In this document: piece by piece, positions 25,477-33,902 of the stretch
Layout: each line of letters opens with the position of its first letter
Numbering within the stretch: the first letter of the stretch is position 1
Source: Halorubrum sp. 48-1-W
GTDB lineage: Archaea; Halobacteriota; Halobacteria; Halobacteriales; Haloferacaceae
NCBI RefSeq assembly: GCF_003287355.1
Contig: NZ_QMIM01000004.1
Coordinates: 62,001-126,000, forward strand
Reading direction: 5' to 3'
DNA: 64,000 bases
Notes under the pieces: model-generated
What the model was told of the DNA's origin: nothing
Database searches by the model: none
Seen by the model: only the letters and a program-made list of their open reading frames with translations
Translations under genes and position numbers: made by a program

Positions 25477-25780
25477 GGACTAGGTCGGGCGGTTAGGCCC
25501 CGCTTGTCACCCGTAAGGTAGTCTTCAGCGGGGACCGAACACCGGGCGCGTCCGGATAGACCGGCGCGGGCCCCGAGAGCCAACGTGGAAGCCTCGTCCG
25601 CCGGGGACAGCGGTCCGTGGCGCCCGCTCGCAGGAGCGGTCCGTCGCGGTTCGCCGGCGACAACGGGTCAGGCGCGGAAGCGAGCAGCCCACCGCCGGAC
25701 GCCCGTCGCTCGTCGGGTCGCGGGGTGGAGGAGGCAACCGGGATACCCCGTGCCGGAACGCCGGGCCACCCCGGCCGTCC
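25477..25780 (+). ncRNA. ffs: 7S signal recognition particle RNA
   Basis: The S-domain helix 8 motif GGGTCAGGCGCGGAAGCGAGCAGC-type core (gtcaggcgcgg, aagcgagcagc) is present at 25664-25690; it is the SRP54-binding site. The 5' end GGACtaGGTCGGG (25477-25489) pairs with CCCCGGCCGTCC (25769-25780) to close helix 1, with one U-G pair and a two-base bulge. The 5' domain with tgtcacccgtaagg resembles haloarchaeal 7S RNA. The length of about 304 bases fits archaeal SRP RNA. With SRP19 and SRP54 it targets membrane proteins. It converges with the hicBA module. Confidence 0.9.
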
Positions 25781-25884
25781 ACCATTCATACCGGATCGTT
25801 TCCCGCCAGTCGCGTCTCCGGCGTCGTTCCGAACTCCTTCGTATCGTCCGACCGTCACGGACGCGCTCGCCCTCCGGGCGGACG

Positions 25885-26130
25885 TCACCCGTGTTCGTCG
25901 ATCCACTCGCACCACGCTCGGAAGTCGTCGGCTCCGCATTGGTCGGCGATCGAACGAAGCGTCCCGATACGAACCTCCGAGTGGAGCGGAACGTCGACGT
26001 TTCGAACCTCGCCGGTGTCCTCGTTCTCGTAGCGGAGACGGACGTGGCTGCCACGGTGTGACTGCGGGACGTACCCGAAACCAGTCAGTACGGCGATGAT
26101 CTCTCGCCCCGAAAACGTCTTCCGAACCAT
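25885..26130 (-). CDS. hicA: HicA-like mRNA interferase toxin
   Basis: This 81-residue protein of the YcfA/HicA family has the dsRBD-like beta-alpha fold and catalytic His in SHRGSHVRLRY (near 24-34). It starts FSGREIIAVLTGFGYVPQ, also typical. HicA toxins cleave mRNA until neutralised by HicB. The start at 26130 abuts the hicB stop. The antitoxin gene comes first, the reverse of the most common hicAB order but well known. It probably acts in plasmid or genome maintenance or stress response; activity is untested. Confidence 0.85.
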   Translation of the reverse strand: MVRKTFSGREIIAVLTGFGYVPQSHRGSHVRLRYENEDTGEVRNVDVPLHSEVRIGTLRSIADQCGADDFRAWCEWIDEHG

Positions 26131-26397
26131 CTACCGCAAGAATTCAGGGAGGTCCGTGTCGGCTACGTCCGGATCCACGCCGATCTCCTGTAAGAACTCT
26201 TCGGGGTCTTCGATGGGCTCGCCGTCGCCGGCCTCGAGTGCGAGCACCTCTGCGAGTTGCGTAAGCGCCTCGGCGCGGGTGTCCCCGCCACGAGCGAGTC
26301 CCGTTTCGAGATCGCGGGCTGTGACGGTCCCGTCGTCTTCACGGATGAACTCGATCCCGTCGGGATCGTCATCCTCACGACGGGTTGCGCTTGCCAT
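26131..26397 (-). CDS. hicB: HicB-like antitoxin
   Basis: This 88-residue protein has a partial RNase H-like HicB fold. FIREDDGTVTARDLETGLARGG (cut: FIREDDGTVTARD, ETGLARGGDTRAEAL) near residues 18-45 matches the usual 'GDT-x-x-EAL' motif. The acidic C-terminus (EDPEEFLQEIGVDPDVADTD) has no classic HTH, so DNA binding is uncertain. It precedes hicA with no gap. The promoter region on the minus strand contains acttattcc about 20-30 bases upstream. Confidence 0.82.
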   Translation of the reverse strand: MASATRREDDDPDGIEFIREDDGTVTARDLETGLARGGDTRAEALTQLAEVLALEAGDGEPIEDPEEFLQEIGVDPDVADTDLPEFLR

Positions 26398-26448
26398 GTC
26401 CCTTCTAGGCGACCCACTCGGAATAAGTGTTCGGCCGGGTCGTTCGAT

Positions 26449-28155
26449 TCAGTGTTCGCCGCCCGTACCCCGCCGGTCGGAGTCGAGGTCGATGTCGAGG
26501 TCCTCGAGAAGCTCCTCGGCCTCCTCGCGTTTCTCCTGGTGGTCCGCGAGGAACTCGCGCATGAGCTCGGCCGCCTGCTCCTTACAGCCGCCACAGAGGC
26601 GCTCGCCGTTGACGCACTCGGAGTACACCTCCGTGGCGAGCCCGTCGTCGTCGCCCGCGAGCAGGTAGGCGTACAGCTCGTAGACGGGACACTCGTCCGC
26701 CTCGCCGCCCAGCTCGCGCTGTTCTTCGGCCGTGTCGCGGCCGCCCGTCGTCGCCGAGCGCACCTTGTCGTAGCCGTCCTCGGGGTCGTCCAGGAGCGAG
26801 ATGTGGCTCGCGGGGATCGACGAGGACATCTTCCCGCCGGTGAGCCCGGTCATGAAGCGGTGGTAGATCGACGAGGGCTGCCGGAAGCCGAAGCCGTCGT
26901 GGTCGATCTCGACCTTCCGCGCCAGCGACTCGGCCGCCTCCCGCGTCAGCTCGAACGCGTCAACGTGGCCCTCGAAGACGCGTTTGTCGCCGTCGACCGC
27001 CCCGATCAGCGCCTCGAACGCCTCGTCGGTGGCGTTGCGGTCGAAGAAGCGCACGCGCGGGCGGAGCGGCTCCTTGCCGCCGGCCCGCAACTTCTCGAGG
27101 GCGCCCGTCTTGGCGTCGGCGAGGTCGACCTCCTCGGCGTCGGCGTCCTCGGCGTCGACTTCCGGCGGCTCGTAGTCGTCGAGCCACACTGCGGCGTCCT
27201 CACACCGCACGTCGGGCGCGGCGTCGTCTCCGGCGTCGCCTGCACCGGCGTCGTCTCCGGCGTCGCCCGCACCGGCGTCGTCTCCGGCGTCGCCCGCACC
27301 GGCGTCGTCTCCGCCGTCCTCCCCGCCCGCGAGCGCGTCGTAGGCCGCACGCACCAGGGTTCGCTCCGCGTCGTCGAGCTCGAAGCTCGCGAACGCCTCG
27401 GTCACCTTGAAGTACCGGAGCCGGGTCGCCAGGTCGCGCGTTAGCCGGACGTGCGGGTCCTGGTCGGGGCCGACCGGGATCACCGTGGGCTTCGGCTCGT
27501 CGACGAGCTGGGGATAGAGGATGTCCGCCGTCTGGGTGACGACGCTCTGCATGTGCGAGATGTTCGTCTCGCCGTCGAAGCCGTAGATCGCCTCGAACTC
27601 CGAGAAGTTGGCCTTCGAGCCCAGCTCGAACCCGAGGTCCTGGACCTCGCGGTTGTCCGACTGGCGGTAGAGCTCGCCGTCTTCGGGGTCGAACCCGAGC
27701 GCGAGCAGCGAGAGCAGGTAGCTCCGGGCGTGCTCGTCGATCTCGTCCCACGACATCCCACGGGCGGAGTGGGCCTCGAGGTCGGCGATCAGCCCGAAGA
27801 CGTCCCCGCCCTGCTCCTGGTGCCAGATCAGCTCGTCGAACACGAGCTTGTGACCGATGTGCGGGTCGCCGGTGGGCATGAACCCGGAGAGCGCGGCGAA
27901 CGGCTCGTCGTTCGCCATCGCCTCCGCGACCGCGTCGTACTCGCGGTGGCCGAAGATGACGCCGCGGCGCATCAGGTAGTGCGGGTCGACCACGTCGCCG
28001 GCGACGTCGTCGAACGCCTCGATACCGAACTCGGCGAACAGGTCGGCGTAGTCGCCGACCGACGCCGACCCCCACGGGTCGAGCGCGACGTCCTCGCTCG
28101 GCTCGCCGTCGGCGCGCTCGGTCCCGCCGTCCGTTCGGGGGGTGTCCTCGTCCAT
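26449..28155 (-). CDS. trpS: tryptophanyl-tRNA synthetase
   Basis: This 568-residue class I synthetase has HIGH in PTGDPHIGHKLVFDE (near 97) and KMSSS in TGGKMSSSIPASH (near 447). Other family blocks are GLIADLEAHSARG, GPDQDPHVRLTRDLA and GFRQPSSIYHRFM. An insert of about 130 residues (near 280-410) is absent from shorter archaeal TrpRS. It includes three in-frame 27-bp repeats (GDAGDDAGA) and an acidic linker. The N-terminal 30 residues are low complexity. Start 28155 (MDEDTPRTDG) is preferred over a longer basic extension. The insert probably forms a flexible surface loop. Confidence 0.93.
   Translation of the reverse strand: MDEDTPRTDGGTERADGEPSEDVALDPWGSASVGDYADLFAEFGIEAFDDVAGDVVDPHYLMRRGVIFGHREYDAVAEAMANDEPFAALSGFMPTGDPHIGHKLVFDELIWHQEQGGDVFGLIADLEAHSARGMSWDEIDEHARSYLLSLLALGFDPEDGELYRQSDNREVQDLGFELGSKANFSEFEAIYGFDGETNISHMQSVVTQTADILYPQLVDEPKPTVIPVGPDQDPHVRLTRDLATRLRYFKVTEAFASFELDDAERTLVRAAYDALAGGEDGGDDAGAGDAGDDAGAGDAGDDAGAGDAGDDAAPDVRCEDAAVWLDDYEPPEVDAEDADAEEVDLADAKTGALEKLRAGGKEPLRPRVRFFDRNATDEAFEALIGAVDGDKRVFEGHVDAFELTREAAESLARKVEIDHDGFGFRQPSSIYHRFMTGLTGGKMSSSIPASHISLLDDPEDGYDKVRSATTGGRDTAEEQRELGGEADECPVYELYAYLLAGDDDGLATEVYSECVNGERLCGGCKEQAAELMREFLADHQEKREEAEELLEDLDIDLDSDRRGTGGEH
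27223..27303 (+). repeat. 27-bp in-frame tandem repeat inside trpS
   Basis: Three units of 27 bases (27223-27249, 27250-27276, 27277-27303; one substitution) encode GDAGDDAGA in trpS. A partial fourth follows. The period is a multiple of three, so copy changes would keep the frame. Confidence 0.92.
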
Positions 28156-28213
28156 ACGTTCCCTCCCGTCGGTCGACGCAAAAACCGTTCGCTTACGTGG
28201 GCCGGCTCCGTCC

Positions 28214-28266
28214 GGACCGGTTCGGCCTCCCGTCGGACCGGTTCGGCCTCCCGTCGGACCGGTTCG
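28214..28266 (+). repeat. 21-bp tandem repeat between endA and trpS
   Basis: Two perfect copies of ggaccggttcggcctcccgt plus c (28214-28234, 28235-28255) and an 11-base third copy lie between the endA stop (28284) and the trpS start (28155), in the trpS promoter region. Confidence 0.9.
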
Positions 28267-28283
28267 TCCGACGTCTCCCCACG

Positions 28284-29504
28284 TCAGGGAGTCAGTCGTC
28301 CGATCGAGAGCCACTCGATCCCGGGCGTCGTGTCGTCGTCGACTTCGCCGACCAGCGCGAACAGTAGCTCCTTGCGGACGCCGCCGGCGAGCCGCACGTC
28401 GAGCGAGAGCTCCCGCGGCGCGAACGCGTGGTCGGGCTCGATCACTCGCACGAGGTGCTCGGAGTGCGGGAGGTCCTCGACGGTCTCGACGTCGAGGTAC
28501 GTCCTGAAGTCCGCGCCGAACTTGAACCCCGTCTTGGGGACGGTCCGGCGGTCACGGAGGGCGCGGTAGGTCGCCAGCCGGCGGTCGAACCGGTCGCCCT
28601 CGACGTCGCGGCCGCGAGCGACGATCGCGGCAGCGGCGCCCGCTGGATCGGTTGCGCTCGTGGACGGCTCGGCCGCCGTGGACGCCTCGTCGACCACCGT
28701 CCGGCCGTCGTCGATGACTTCGGAGAGCCGGAGCGACCCGGCCGCCGCCAGCGACGCGGCCTCGACGAGCGAGAGCTGGAGGGCCCCCTCGACCGCGGCA
28801 GCCCGGCCCGTCAGCGGCTGGCCGTAGAACCCGCGCTCGTAGAGGTCGGGCGGCGCGTCCCAGACCACGACGCGGTCGGCGAGCAGGACGCCGGTCAGGT
28901 CCGTCGGCTGTTCGTAGTCGGTGCTCCCGTCGACGTCCGCCGGCTCAGCCTCGAAGTAGGTGATGTCGCTCTCCTCGTCGACGACGGCGAGGGTCTGGCC
29001 CGCCACGTCGGCGGCGGGGACCGACTCGCGTTCGCCCACGATACGCACCGGATACCGGACGTTCCCGGTGTCGGGCGTCGACCCGCGCTCGTAGGCCACC
29101 ACGTCGACCGCGTCCGACACGGCTGCCCGGCCGCCCGGCCACGGCTCGCGGGCGGGCGAGAGGTAGAAGCCCCGGTCGCGGAGGTCGGCGTAGACGAGGT
29201 ATCGCACCGCGAACCGGTCGACGACAGCGGCGCTGTCGACGAAGAACCGCTCGAACCCGACCGGCTCGGAGTCCCCGACCGCATCGGCGGATCCGTCGGC
29301 CTCGTCGGCGTTCCCGGTTGCGTCCCCGTCGAGGGTCACCCCGGCGAGGTCGCCGCGGAACAGCAGGTGGGCAGTCTCGACCCGGGAGAGCGCGATCTCG
29401 TTGCCGCCGAGCGGGCGGCCGTAGCCGCGCGAGTCGTAGAACCGCTGTCTGGCGTCCCCGCCGACGTGGACGGCGTCGCCGCGGAGGTCGCCCGTGGGTT
29501 GCAT
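28284..29504 (-). CDS. endA: tRNA-splicing endonuclease, double-length archaeal form
   Basis: This 406-residue protein has two endonuclease repeats. The C-terminal one keeps the active site: Tyr in DFRTYLDVETVEDL, His ten residues later in HSEHLVRV and Lys in GGVRKELLFAL, after the family motif KTGFKFGADF. The N-terminal half (YADLRDRGFYLSPA) is the structural repeat. This arrangement, a fused homodimer-forming type, is known in haloarchaea and other euryarchaea. It cuts introns at bulge-helix-bulge sites in pre-tRNA, including tRNA-Trp, so the neighbour trpS is thematically fitting though not proof of co-regulation. The start at 29504 is clear. Confidence 0.93.
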   Translation of the reverse strand: MQPTGDLRGDAVHVGGDARQRFYDSRGYGRPLGGNEIALSRVETAHLLFRGDLAGVTLDGDATGNADEADGSADAVGDSEPVGFERFFVDSAAVVDRFAVRYLVYADLRDRGFYLSPAREPWPGGRAAVSDAVDVVAYERGSTPDTGNVRYPVRIVGERESVPAADVAGQTLAVVDEESDITYFEAEPADVDGSTDYEQPTDLTGVLLADRVVVWDAPPDLYERGFYGQPLTGRAAAVEGALQLSLVEAASLAAAGSLRLSEVIDDGRTVVDEASTAAEPSTSATDPAGAAAAIVARGRDVEGDRFDRRLATYRALRDRRTVPKTGFKFGADFRTYLDVETVEDLPHSEHLVRVIEPDHAFAPRELSLDVRLAGGVRKELLFALVGEVDDDTTPGIEWLSIGRLTP

Positions 29505-29589
29505 GCTCGCACTCGCGGCCGGACGGGGTAAGGGGGTTGCGGTCGGACGGGGGGCGTCATCGGAGCGTTACACTGACGGAACTTTTCGC

Positions 29590-29940
29590 TCAAATGCCGA
29601 GGCTATCTTTAATTGCCGAGTCGATTTTCACCATGTCTGATGACGGGACAGATCCAATGTTCTTTTTCACACGTTCGTCGATGTCGATAACCCGAATTTG
29701 ACTTAGATCTGCCACTGAATCGTGATCGAGGGCAGTATCCGAAGCCAGTACTTCCACCTCGAACGGGTACGTGTCTCCAGACGTGTACTGCGTTGTGAAT
29801 GGAGCGATGATGGTTGTCGGTGAGTACTGATTCCCAACATCGTTCTGGATGACAACACAGGGCCGGCTCTTTCCTTGTTGCTCACTCCCTTTCGTGGGAT
29901 TCAGTTCAATGATGACAATGTTGCCGCGGCGTACCTGCAC
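29590..29940 (-). CDS. mazF: MazF/PemK-family toxin
   Basis: This endoribonuclease-like protein of about 116 residues has VRRGNIVIIELNPTKGSEQQG, split here as the RRG opening and NPTKGSEQQGKSRPCVVIQND (see residues 3-35). DLSQIRVIDIDERVKKNIG follows near 85. The P-x-x-G-x-E-Q-x-G-x-R-P-x-V-V-I pattern is the MazF signature. The likely start is GTG 29940; a TTG at 29952 would add four residues and lies 3 bases after mazE. The codons are AT-richer than neighbours, which suggests lateral gain. It would cleave mRNA at short sequences when free of MazE. Confidence 0.85.
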   Translation of the reverse strand: MQVRRGNIVIIELNPTKGSEQQGKSRPCVVIQNDVGNQYSPTTIIAPFTTQYTSGDTYPFEVEVLASDTALDHDSVADLSQIRVIDIDERVKKNIGSVPSSDMVKIDSAIKDSLGI

Positions 29941-29955
29941 ACGTGACTCCAAAAT

Positions 29956-30225
29956 TCACTCGCTCCAGCCGGGTGCATCACCGAGATGCCCGGTTGCTTC
30001 TGAGGATGCTTCTTCCATTTCTTCAGTCAACTCACGAGACCGCTCGGCTCTCTTTCGATATCCTTCAGCAAGCCGTTCCTCATCTGTCGGCGGTTTGATT
30101 ATGATCTCGTCATTCACTTCGACGAATTCAATTTCGTCACCGCCTTTGATGCCACGACGGTCCCGCAGTTCCTTCGGAATCGTCACCTGCCCCCGATCTC
30201 CAACTTTCCGTTTGTGTTCGGGCAT
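29956..30225 (-). CDS. mazE: AbrB/MazE-type antitoxin
   Basis: This 89-residue protein has the swapped-hairpin AbrB domain at residues 7-44 (KVGDRGQVTIPKELRDR, GIKGGDEIEFVEV) and an acidic helical tail (AERSRELTEEMEEASSE). The tail would wrap the toxin and block its RNA site. The AbrB domain should bind the operon's own promoter. mazF follows within a few bases. Base composition is unusually low in G+C for the window. Confidence 0.87.
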   Translation of the reverse strand: MPEHKRKVGDRGQVTIPKELRDRRGIKGGDEIEFVEVNDEIIIKPPTDEERLAEGYRKRAERSRELTEEMEEASSEATGHLGDAPGWSE

Positions 30226-30258
30226 ACTCGTTCATACTTTTTTCATACCGATATAGAT
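30221..30258 (-). promoter_or_regulatory. mazEF promoter with phased CATAC repeats
   Basis: CATAC (plus strand) occurs at 30223, 30233 and 30244, spaced 10 and 11 bases, about one helical turn. A TATA-like gatatagat lies at 30250-30258. The phased sites overlap the mazE start and fit an autoregulatory operator for the AbrB-type antitoxin; binding is inferred. Confidence 0.4.
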
Positions 30259-30397
30259 GTCGGTGGCATAGTCATTCAATTCGCAGACGCGTTCGAATTG
30301 CTAATTCGATCTCGATCCTCTTGAATAAAAATCTTGACAAGAGTTCTACGACGCCCTCGTCGGACAGGCTAAAGAGTCGGCGGCCGGAAGACGACCC

Positions 30398-32677
30398 ATG
30401 AACGAGACCGCCGGCGTCAGGCTCACGGTCCGCGCCGCCGAGAAGCGCGACGCGGGCCGCGGCATCGCCAGGCTCCCCGAACCCGCGCGCAAGCGACTCG
30501 GCCTCCTCAGCGGCGACACGGTCCGGATAGACGGCGAGCGCTCGGCCGTCGCGAAGGTGTGGCCGGGCGGCCCCGACGCGCAGGAGGGGTCCGTCCTCAT
30601 CGACGCCGACACCCGCGCCAACGCCGGCGTGAAGGTCGGCGACGCTGTCACCGTCCGCCCCGTCGACGTGGTCGACGCCGACCGGGTCGTCTTCACTGCG
30701 CCCGCCCGGCTCGCCGACGTCGACGTGAGCCGCGAGGTGGTCGAGCGCGCGCTCGCTCGCGACCTCCGCGACCGACCGATCACCCGCGGGGAGGCCGTCC
30801 ACGTCGAGCGGCTCGGCGGCCTCCGGTTCGTCGTCGCCGGGACGACGCCCGAGGGAACCGTCAGGGTCACCGCCGGGACCGACGTGACGGTCGAGTACGA
30901 GGCCGAGGACCGAGAGTCGAGTCGAGCCGGATCGGGGAGCCGAACCCGGAACGCCGGAGGCGGCACGTCCGAGACGGGGACGGCCGAGGGGCCGACCGGA
31001 ACCGACGGCCGTCCCGCCGGCGAGGGGCCCCCTGCCGGCGAGGAGCCCCGCGCCGGCGACGCCGCCGGTCCGCCCGAGGAGCACACCGCGGGGGCGACCT
31101 ACGAGGACATCGGCGGGCTCGACGAGGAGCTGGAGCTGGTGCGCGAGACCATCGAGTTGCCGCTCTCGGAGCCGGAGGTGTTCACCCGGCTCGGCGTCGA
31201 CCCGCCGAAGGGCGTGCTGTTGTACGGGCCGCCCGGCACCGGGAAGACGCTCATCGCCCGCGCCGTCGCCAACGAGGTCGACGCGACGTTCATCACCGTC
31301 GACGGCCCGGAGATAATGTCGAAGTACAAAGGCGAGAGCGAGGAACGACTCAGGGAGGTGTTCGAGCGGGCGGGCGAGCAGGCCCCCGCGATCGTCTTCT
31401 TCGACGAGCTCGACTCGATCGCGGGCAAACGCGACGACGGCGGCGACGTGGAGAACCGCGTCGTCGGCCAGTTGCTCTCGCTCATGGACGGGCTCGACGC
31501 CCGCGGCGACGTGATCGTCATCGGCGCGACGAACCGGGTGGACTCGCTCGACCCCGCGCTGCGCCGGGGCGGCCGCTTCGACCGCGAGATCGAGATCGGC
31601 GTCCCGGGCGAGGCGGGCCGCCGACAGATCCTCGACGTCCACACGCGGCGGATGCCGCTCGCCGATGACGTCGACCTCGACCGGATCGCGAGCCGGACCC
31701 ACGGCTTCGTCGGCGCGGACATCGAGGGGCTCACCCAGGAGGCGGCGATGACCGCGCTCCGGCGCGCTCGGGCGGACGACGCCCGGGCGCTCGCGGAGGT
31801 GACCGTCACCAAGGCCGACTTCGAGGGGGCCCACGCCGCGATCGAGCCGAGCGCGATGCGCGAGTACGTCGCCGAACAGCCCACCACGGACTTCGACGAC
31901 GTGGGCGGGCTAGCGGAGGCGAAGGAGAAGCTCGAGCGCGCGGTGAGCTGGCCGCTGACCTACGGGCCGCTCTTCGACGCCGCGAACACGGACCCGCCGA
32001 CGGGCGTCCTGCTTCACGGCCCGCCCGGCACCGGGAAGACGCTGCTGGCGCGGGCGATCGCGGGCGAGAGCGGGGTCAACTTCATCGAGGTCGCCGGACC
32101 GGAACTGCTCGACCGGTACGTCGGCGAGTCCGAGAAGGCGGTGCGCGACCTCTTCGACCGCGCCAGACAGGCCGCCCCGGTGATCGTCTTCTTCGACGAG
32201 ATCGACGCGATCGCGGCCGACCGCGACTCGATGGGCGGCGGCGACTCCGGCGTCGGCGAGCGCGTGGTCTCACAGCTGCTCACGGAGCTGGACCGCGCGA
32301 GCGACAACCCGAACCTGGTGGTGCTCGCCGCGACGAACCGCCGGTCGGCGATCGACCCGGCGCTGTTGCGTCCCGGCCGGCTCGAGACCCACGTCGAGGT
32401 GCCCGACCCCGACCGCGACGCGAGGCGGGCGGTGTTCGCGGTTCACACCCGCGGGAAGCCGGTGGAACCGGACGTGGACCTGGACCGGCTCGCCGAGGAG
32501 ACGGACGGCTACTCCGGCGCGGAGATCGCTGCGGTCTGCCGCGAGGCGGCGATGATCGCGATAGAACGGGTCGCGGACGAACACGGCGAGGCAGCGAACG
32601 ACCACGCCGACGAGGTCGCGATCACGGGCGAGGACTTCGAGACAGCGATCGTCAACGTGACTGCCTCGCGGTCGTAG
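30398..32677 (+). CDS. cdc48: Cdc48/VAT-type AAA+ ATPase
   Basis: This 759-residue protein has an N-terminal double-psi-barrel substrate domain ([18 protein letters not shown], residues 9-26 onward to about 170) and two AAA modules. D1 has GPPGTGKTL near 273 and Walker B VFFDELDS near 335. D2 has GPPGTGKTL near 544 and VFFDEIDA near 601, plus the arginine fingers. The hexamer unfolds proteins for the proteasome. The linker between N domain and D1 (near 175-230) is an expanded Gly/Pro/Glu-rich segment. Haloarchaea carry several Cdc48 paralogues. The stop codon is the first of two in-frame TAG codons created by a 27-bp repeat. Confidence 0.93.
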   Translation: MNETAGVRLTVRAAEKRDAGRGIARLPEPARKRLGLLSGDTVRIDGERSAVAKVWPGGPDAQEGSVLIDADTRANAGVKVGDAVTVRPVDVVDADRVVFTAPARLADVDVSREVVERALARDLRDRPITRGEAVHVERLGGLRFVVAGTTPEGTVRVTAGTDVTVEYEAEDRESSRAGSGSRTRNAGGGTSETGTAEGPTGTDGRPAGEGPPAGEEPRAGDAAGPPEEHTAGATYEDIGGLDEELELVRETIELPLSEPEVFTRLGVDPPKGVLLYGPPGTGKTLIARAVANEVDATFITVDGPEIMSKYKGESEERLREVFERAGEQAPAIVFFDELDSIAGKRDDGGDVENRVVGQLLSLMDGLDARGDVIVIGATNRVDSLDPALRRGGRFDREIEIGVPGEAGRRQILDVHTRRMPLADDVDLDRIASRTHGFVGADIEGLTQEAAMTALRRARADDARALAEVTVTKADFEGAHAAIEPSAMREYVAEQPTTDFDDVGGLAEAKEKLERAVSWPLTYGPLFDAANTDPPTGVLLHGPPGTGKTLLARAIAGESGVNFIEVAGPELLDRYVGESEKAVRDLFDRARQAAPVIVFFDEIDAIAADRDSMGGGDSGVGERVVSQLLTELDRASDNPNLVVLAATNRRSAIDPALLRPGRLETHVEVPDPDRDARRAVFAVHTRGKPVEPDVDLDRLAEETDGYSGAEIAAVCREAAMIAIERVADEHGEAANDHADEVAITGEDFETAIVNVTASRS

Positions 32678-32763
32678 CTGCGGGCGGCGGTCTCGCAGTC
32701 GTAGCTGCGGGCGGCGGTCTCGCAGTCGTTGCGAGAGCTGGCGGCCTCGCGGTCGTATCTGCG
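32671..32763 (+). repeat. 27-bp tandem repeat spanning the cdc48 stop
   Basis: The unit gtcgtagctgcgggcggcgg plus tctcgca is repeated at 32671 and 32698; a diverged copy starts at 32725 and a partial copy at 32752. The first copy contains the cdc48 stop TAG (32675-32677), and the second repeats it in frame at 32702-32704. Confidence 0.9.
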
Positions 32764-32766
32764 TCG

Positions 32767-33261
32767 CTACGCGTCGTCGTGGTCGTCGCCGTGGCTGTGT
32801 CCGTGACCGTGACTCCCGGCGCTCGCGGCTTCCACGGCCTCCGGGTCCTCGGCACCGAAGTCGTCGACGGGGGTCACGCTGTAGTCGACGGTGAGTGTGT
32901 CCTTCGTGGCGCGGACCTTCCCGACGAACGTCGAGATGTCGGCGAGGCTTCCCTCGAGGACGAAGAGTTCCATACAGTAGCGCGAGCCGACGTGGTTGTG
33001 GAAGTTGGAGGCGACGAGTCCCTCGTGTTCGTGGCGGAGCCGCATCATCCGTTCCTCGACGCTCGTGGTCTCGTAGTCGAAGAGCACGGTCACGACGGCC
33101 ATCAAGCGACGGTCCTCCAGGCGGGCGTCCTCGAACTCGTCGAGGAGGTTTCGAGAGGCCTCCCGGACCACCTCGCTCCGGCCGGTGTAGCCGTGTTCGT
33201 CCGCGAACTCGTCGAGCCGGTCGAGTAGTTCTTCGGGCATCGACACGCTGACGACGGTCAT
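32767..33261 (-). CDS. NikR-like nickel-responsive regulator
   Basis: This 164-residue protein has an N-terminal ribbon-helix-helix ([18 protein letters not shown], residues 3-20) and an ACT-like C-terminal metal domain. His78, His88, His90 and Cys96 ([20 protein letters not shown] cut at HEHEG and [10 protein letters not shown]) align in spacing with the high-affinity nickel site of NikR. An extra His-rich tail ([15 protein letters not shown]) could bind Ni, Co or Zn in addition. No nickel transporter is adjacent, so the targets are unknown. Start 33261 (MTVVSVSM) is preferred to a start four codons earlier. It overlaps no neighbour, but the PadR gene ends 26 bases upstream. Confidence 0.85.
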   Translation of the reverse strand: MTVVSVSMPEELLDRLDEFADEHGYTGRSEVVREASRNLLDEFEDARLEDRRLMAVVTVLFDYETTSVEERMMRLRHEHEGLVASNFHNHVGSRYCMELFVLEGSLADISTFVGKVRATKDTLTVDYSVTPVDDFGAEDPEAVEAASAGSHGHGHSHGDDHDDA

Positions 33262-33286
33262 GTAATAACTCACTCCCTCGATGTTG

Positions 33287-33580
33287 TTAACGTTTTAGGT
33301 TACCCCCGTCGACGTGGTCGGAGAACCACTCGTAGTGGTCGAGCAGGGCGCTCTCGCCCGCGTCGGTGAGCGCGTACACGTCGGCGAGCCCCTCGGGTCG
33401 GCGGGTGAGGTAGCCGGCCTCGACCAGCGCGGAGAGGGTCGCGTAGAAGCTCTGGGGGTCGATCCGCTCGTCGTAGTGGGTCTCGAGCCGGCTCTTGAGC
33501 GACTGCGCCCTCAGCTCGCCGGCGGCGTACACCAACACACAGCAGTCGCGCCGCCGCCCGCTGTGGAACCACTTCGTCAT
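33287..33580 (-). CDS. PadR-like winged-helix regulator
   Basis: This 97-residue protein has a winged helix (residues 25-75: [39 protein letters not shown]) and a short C-terminal helix ([16 protein letters not shown]). The order and motifs match the PadR family, which often senses phenolics or membrane stress. An opening CC pair ([12 protein letters not shown]) could be redox-sensitive. It lies upstream of the NikR-like gene on the same strand, so they may share a transcript. No ligand can be assigned. Confidence 0.82.
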   Translation of the reverse strand: MTKWFHSGRRRDCCVLVYAAGELRAQSLKSRLETHYDERIDPQSFYATLSALVEAGYLTRRPEGLADVYALTDAGESALLDHYEWFSDHVDGGNLKR

Positions 33581-33902
33581 ACGCCGCGTTCCGGTCGCGG
33601 CCTCACGACGGTTTCGGTCGACGCTCGCGGGAAATCGTGTGTCGACGTGCCCCGACGTCACCGTGTCGTCAGCGCGACGGACACGCCACGGCAACGTCCG
33701 GGAAAGCCGGGGAACGCTCCGGAAATCACGGGCGCGGTTTCCCGCACCGTACTGCTCCGCACCGCACCTCACGCCTCCCCAGCCTCGTCGGTCGCCTCCG
33801 GCGACCGACTCCCTCGCGCGCGACTCGCAGCTTCGCTGCTCGTTTCGCGCGCGCCGACAACGCCATGTCGCTTCCACCGGTCTCGTATGTCGTTCCCACC
33901 GG
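33581..33902. other. gene-free interval with paired hairpins
   Basis: No protein with recognisable features is encoded in these 322 bases. The leftmost part would hold the PadR promoter. The middle is GC-rich and the right part holds two strong hairpins (33787-33809 and 33815-33853) directly past the HAD gene's stop. Confidence 0.6.
33787..33853. repeat. double palindrome (REP-like) element
   Basis: GTCGGTCGCC-tcc-GGCGACCGAC is a perfect 10-bp stem with a 3-base loop (33787-33809). Five bases later CGCGCGCGA (33815-33823) pairs with TCGCGCGCG (33845-33853) around an inner GCAGC-ttc-GCTGC stem (33827-33839). It may be a terminator for the HAD gene or one copy of a dispersed palindromic repeat. 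Confidence 0.6.

Noticed and set aside
25585-26061. Open frames over the SRP RNA
   Set aside because: The region shows SRP RNA sequence motifs and helix 1 pairing; the frames have no protein features.
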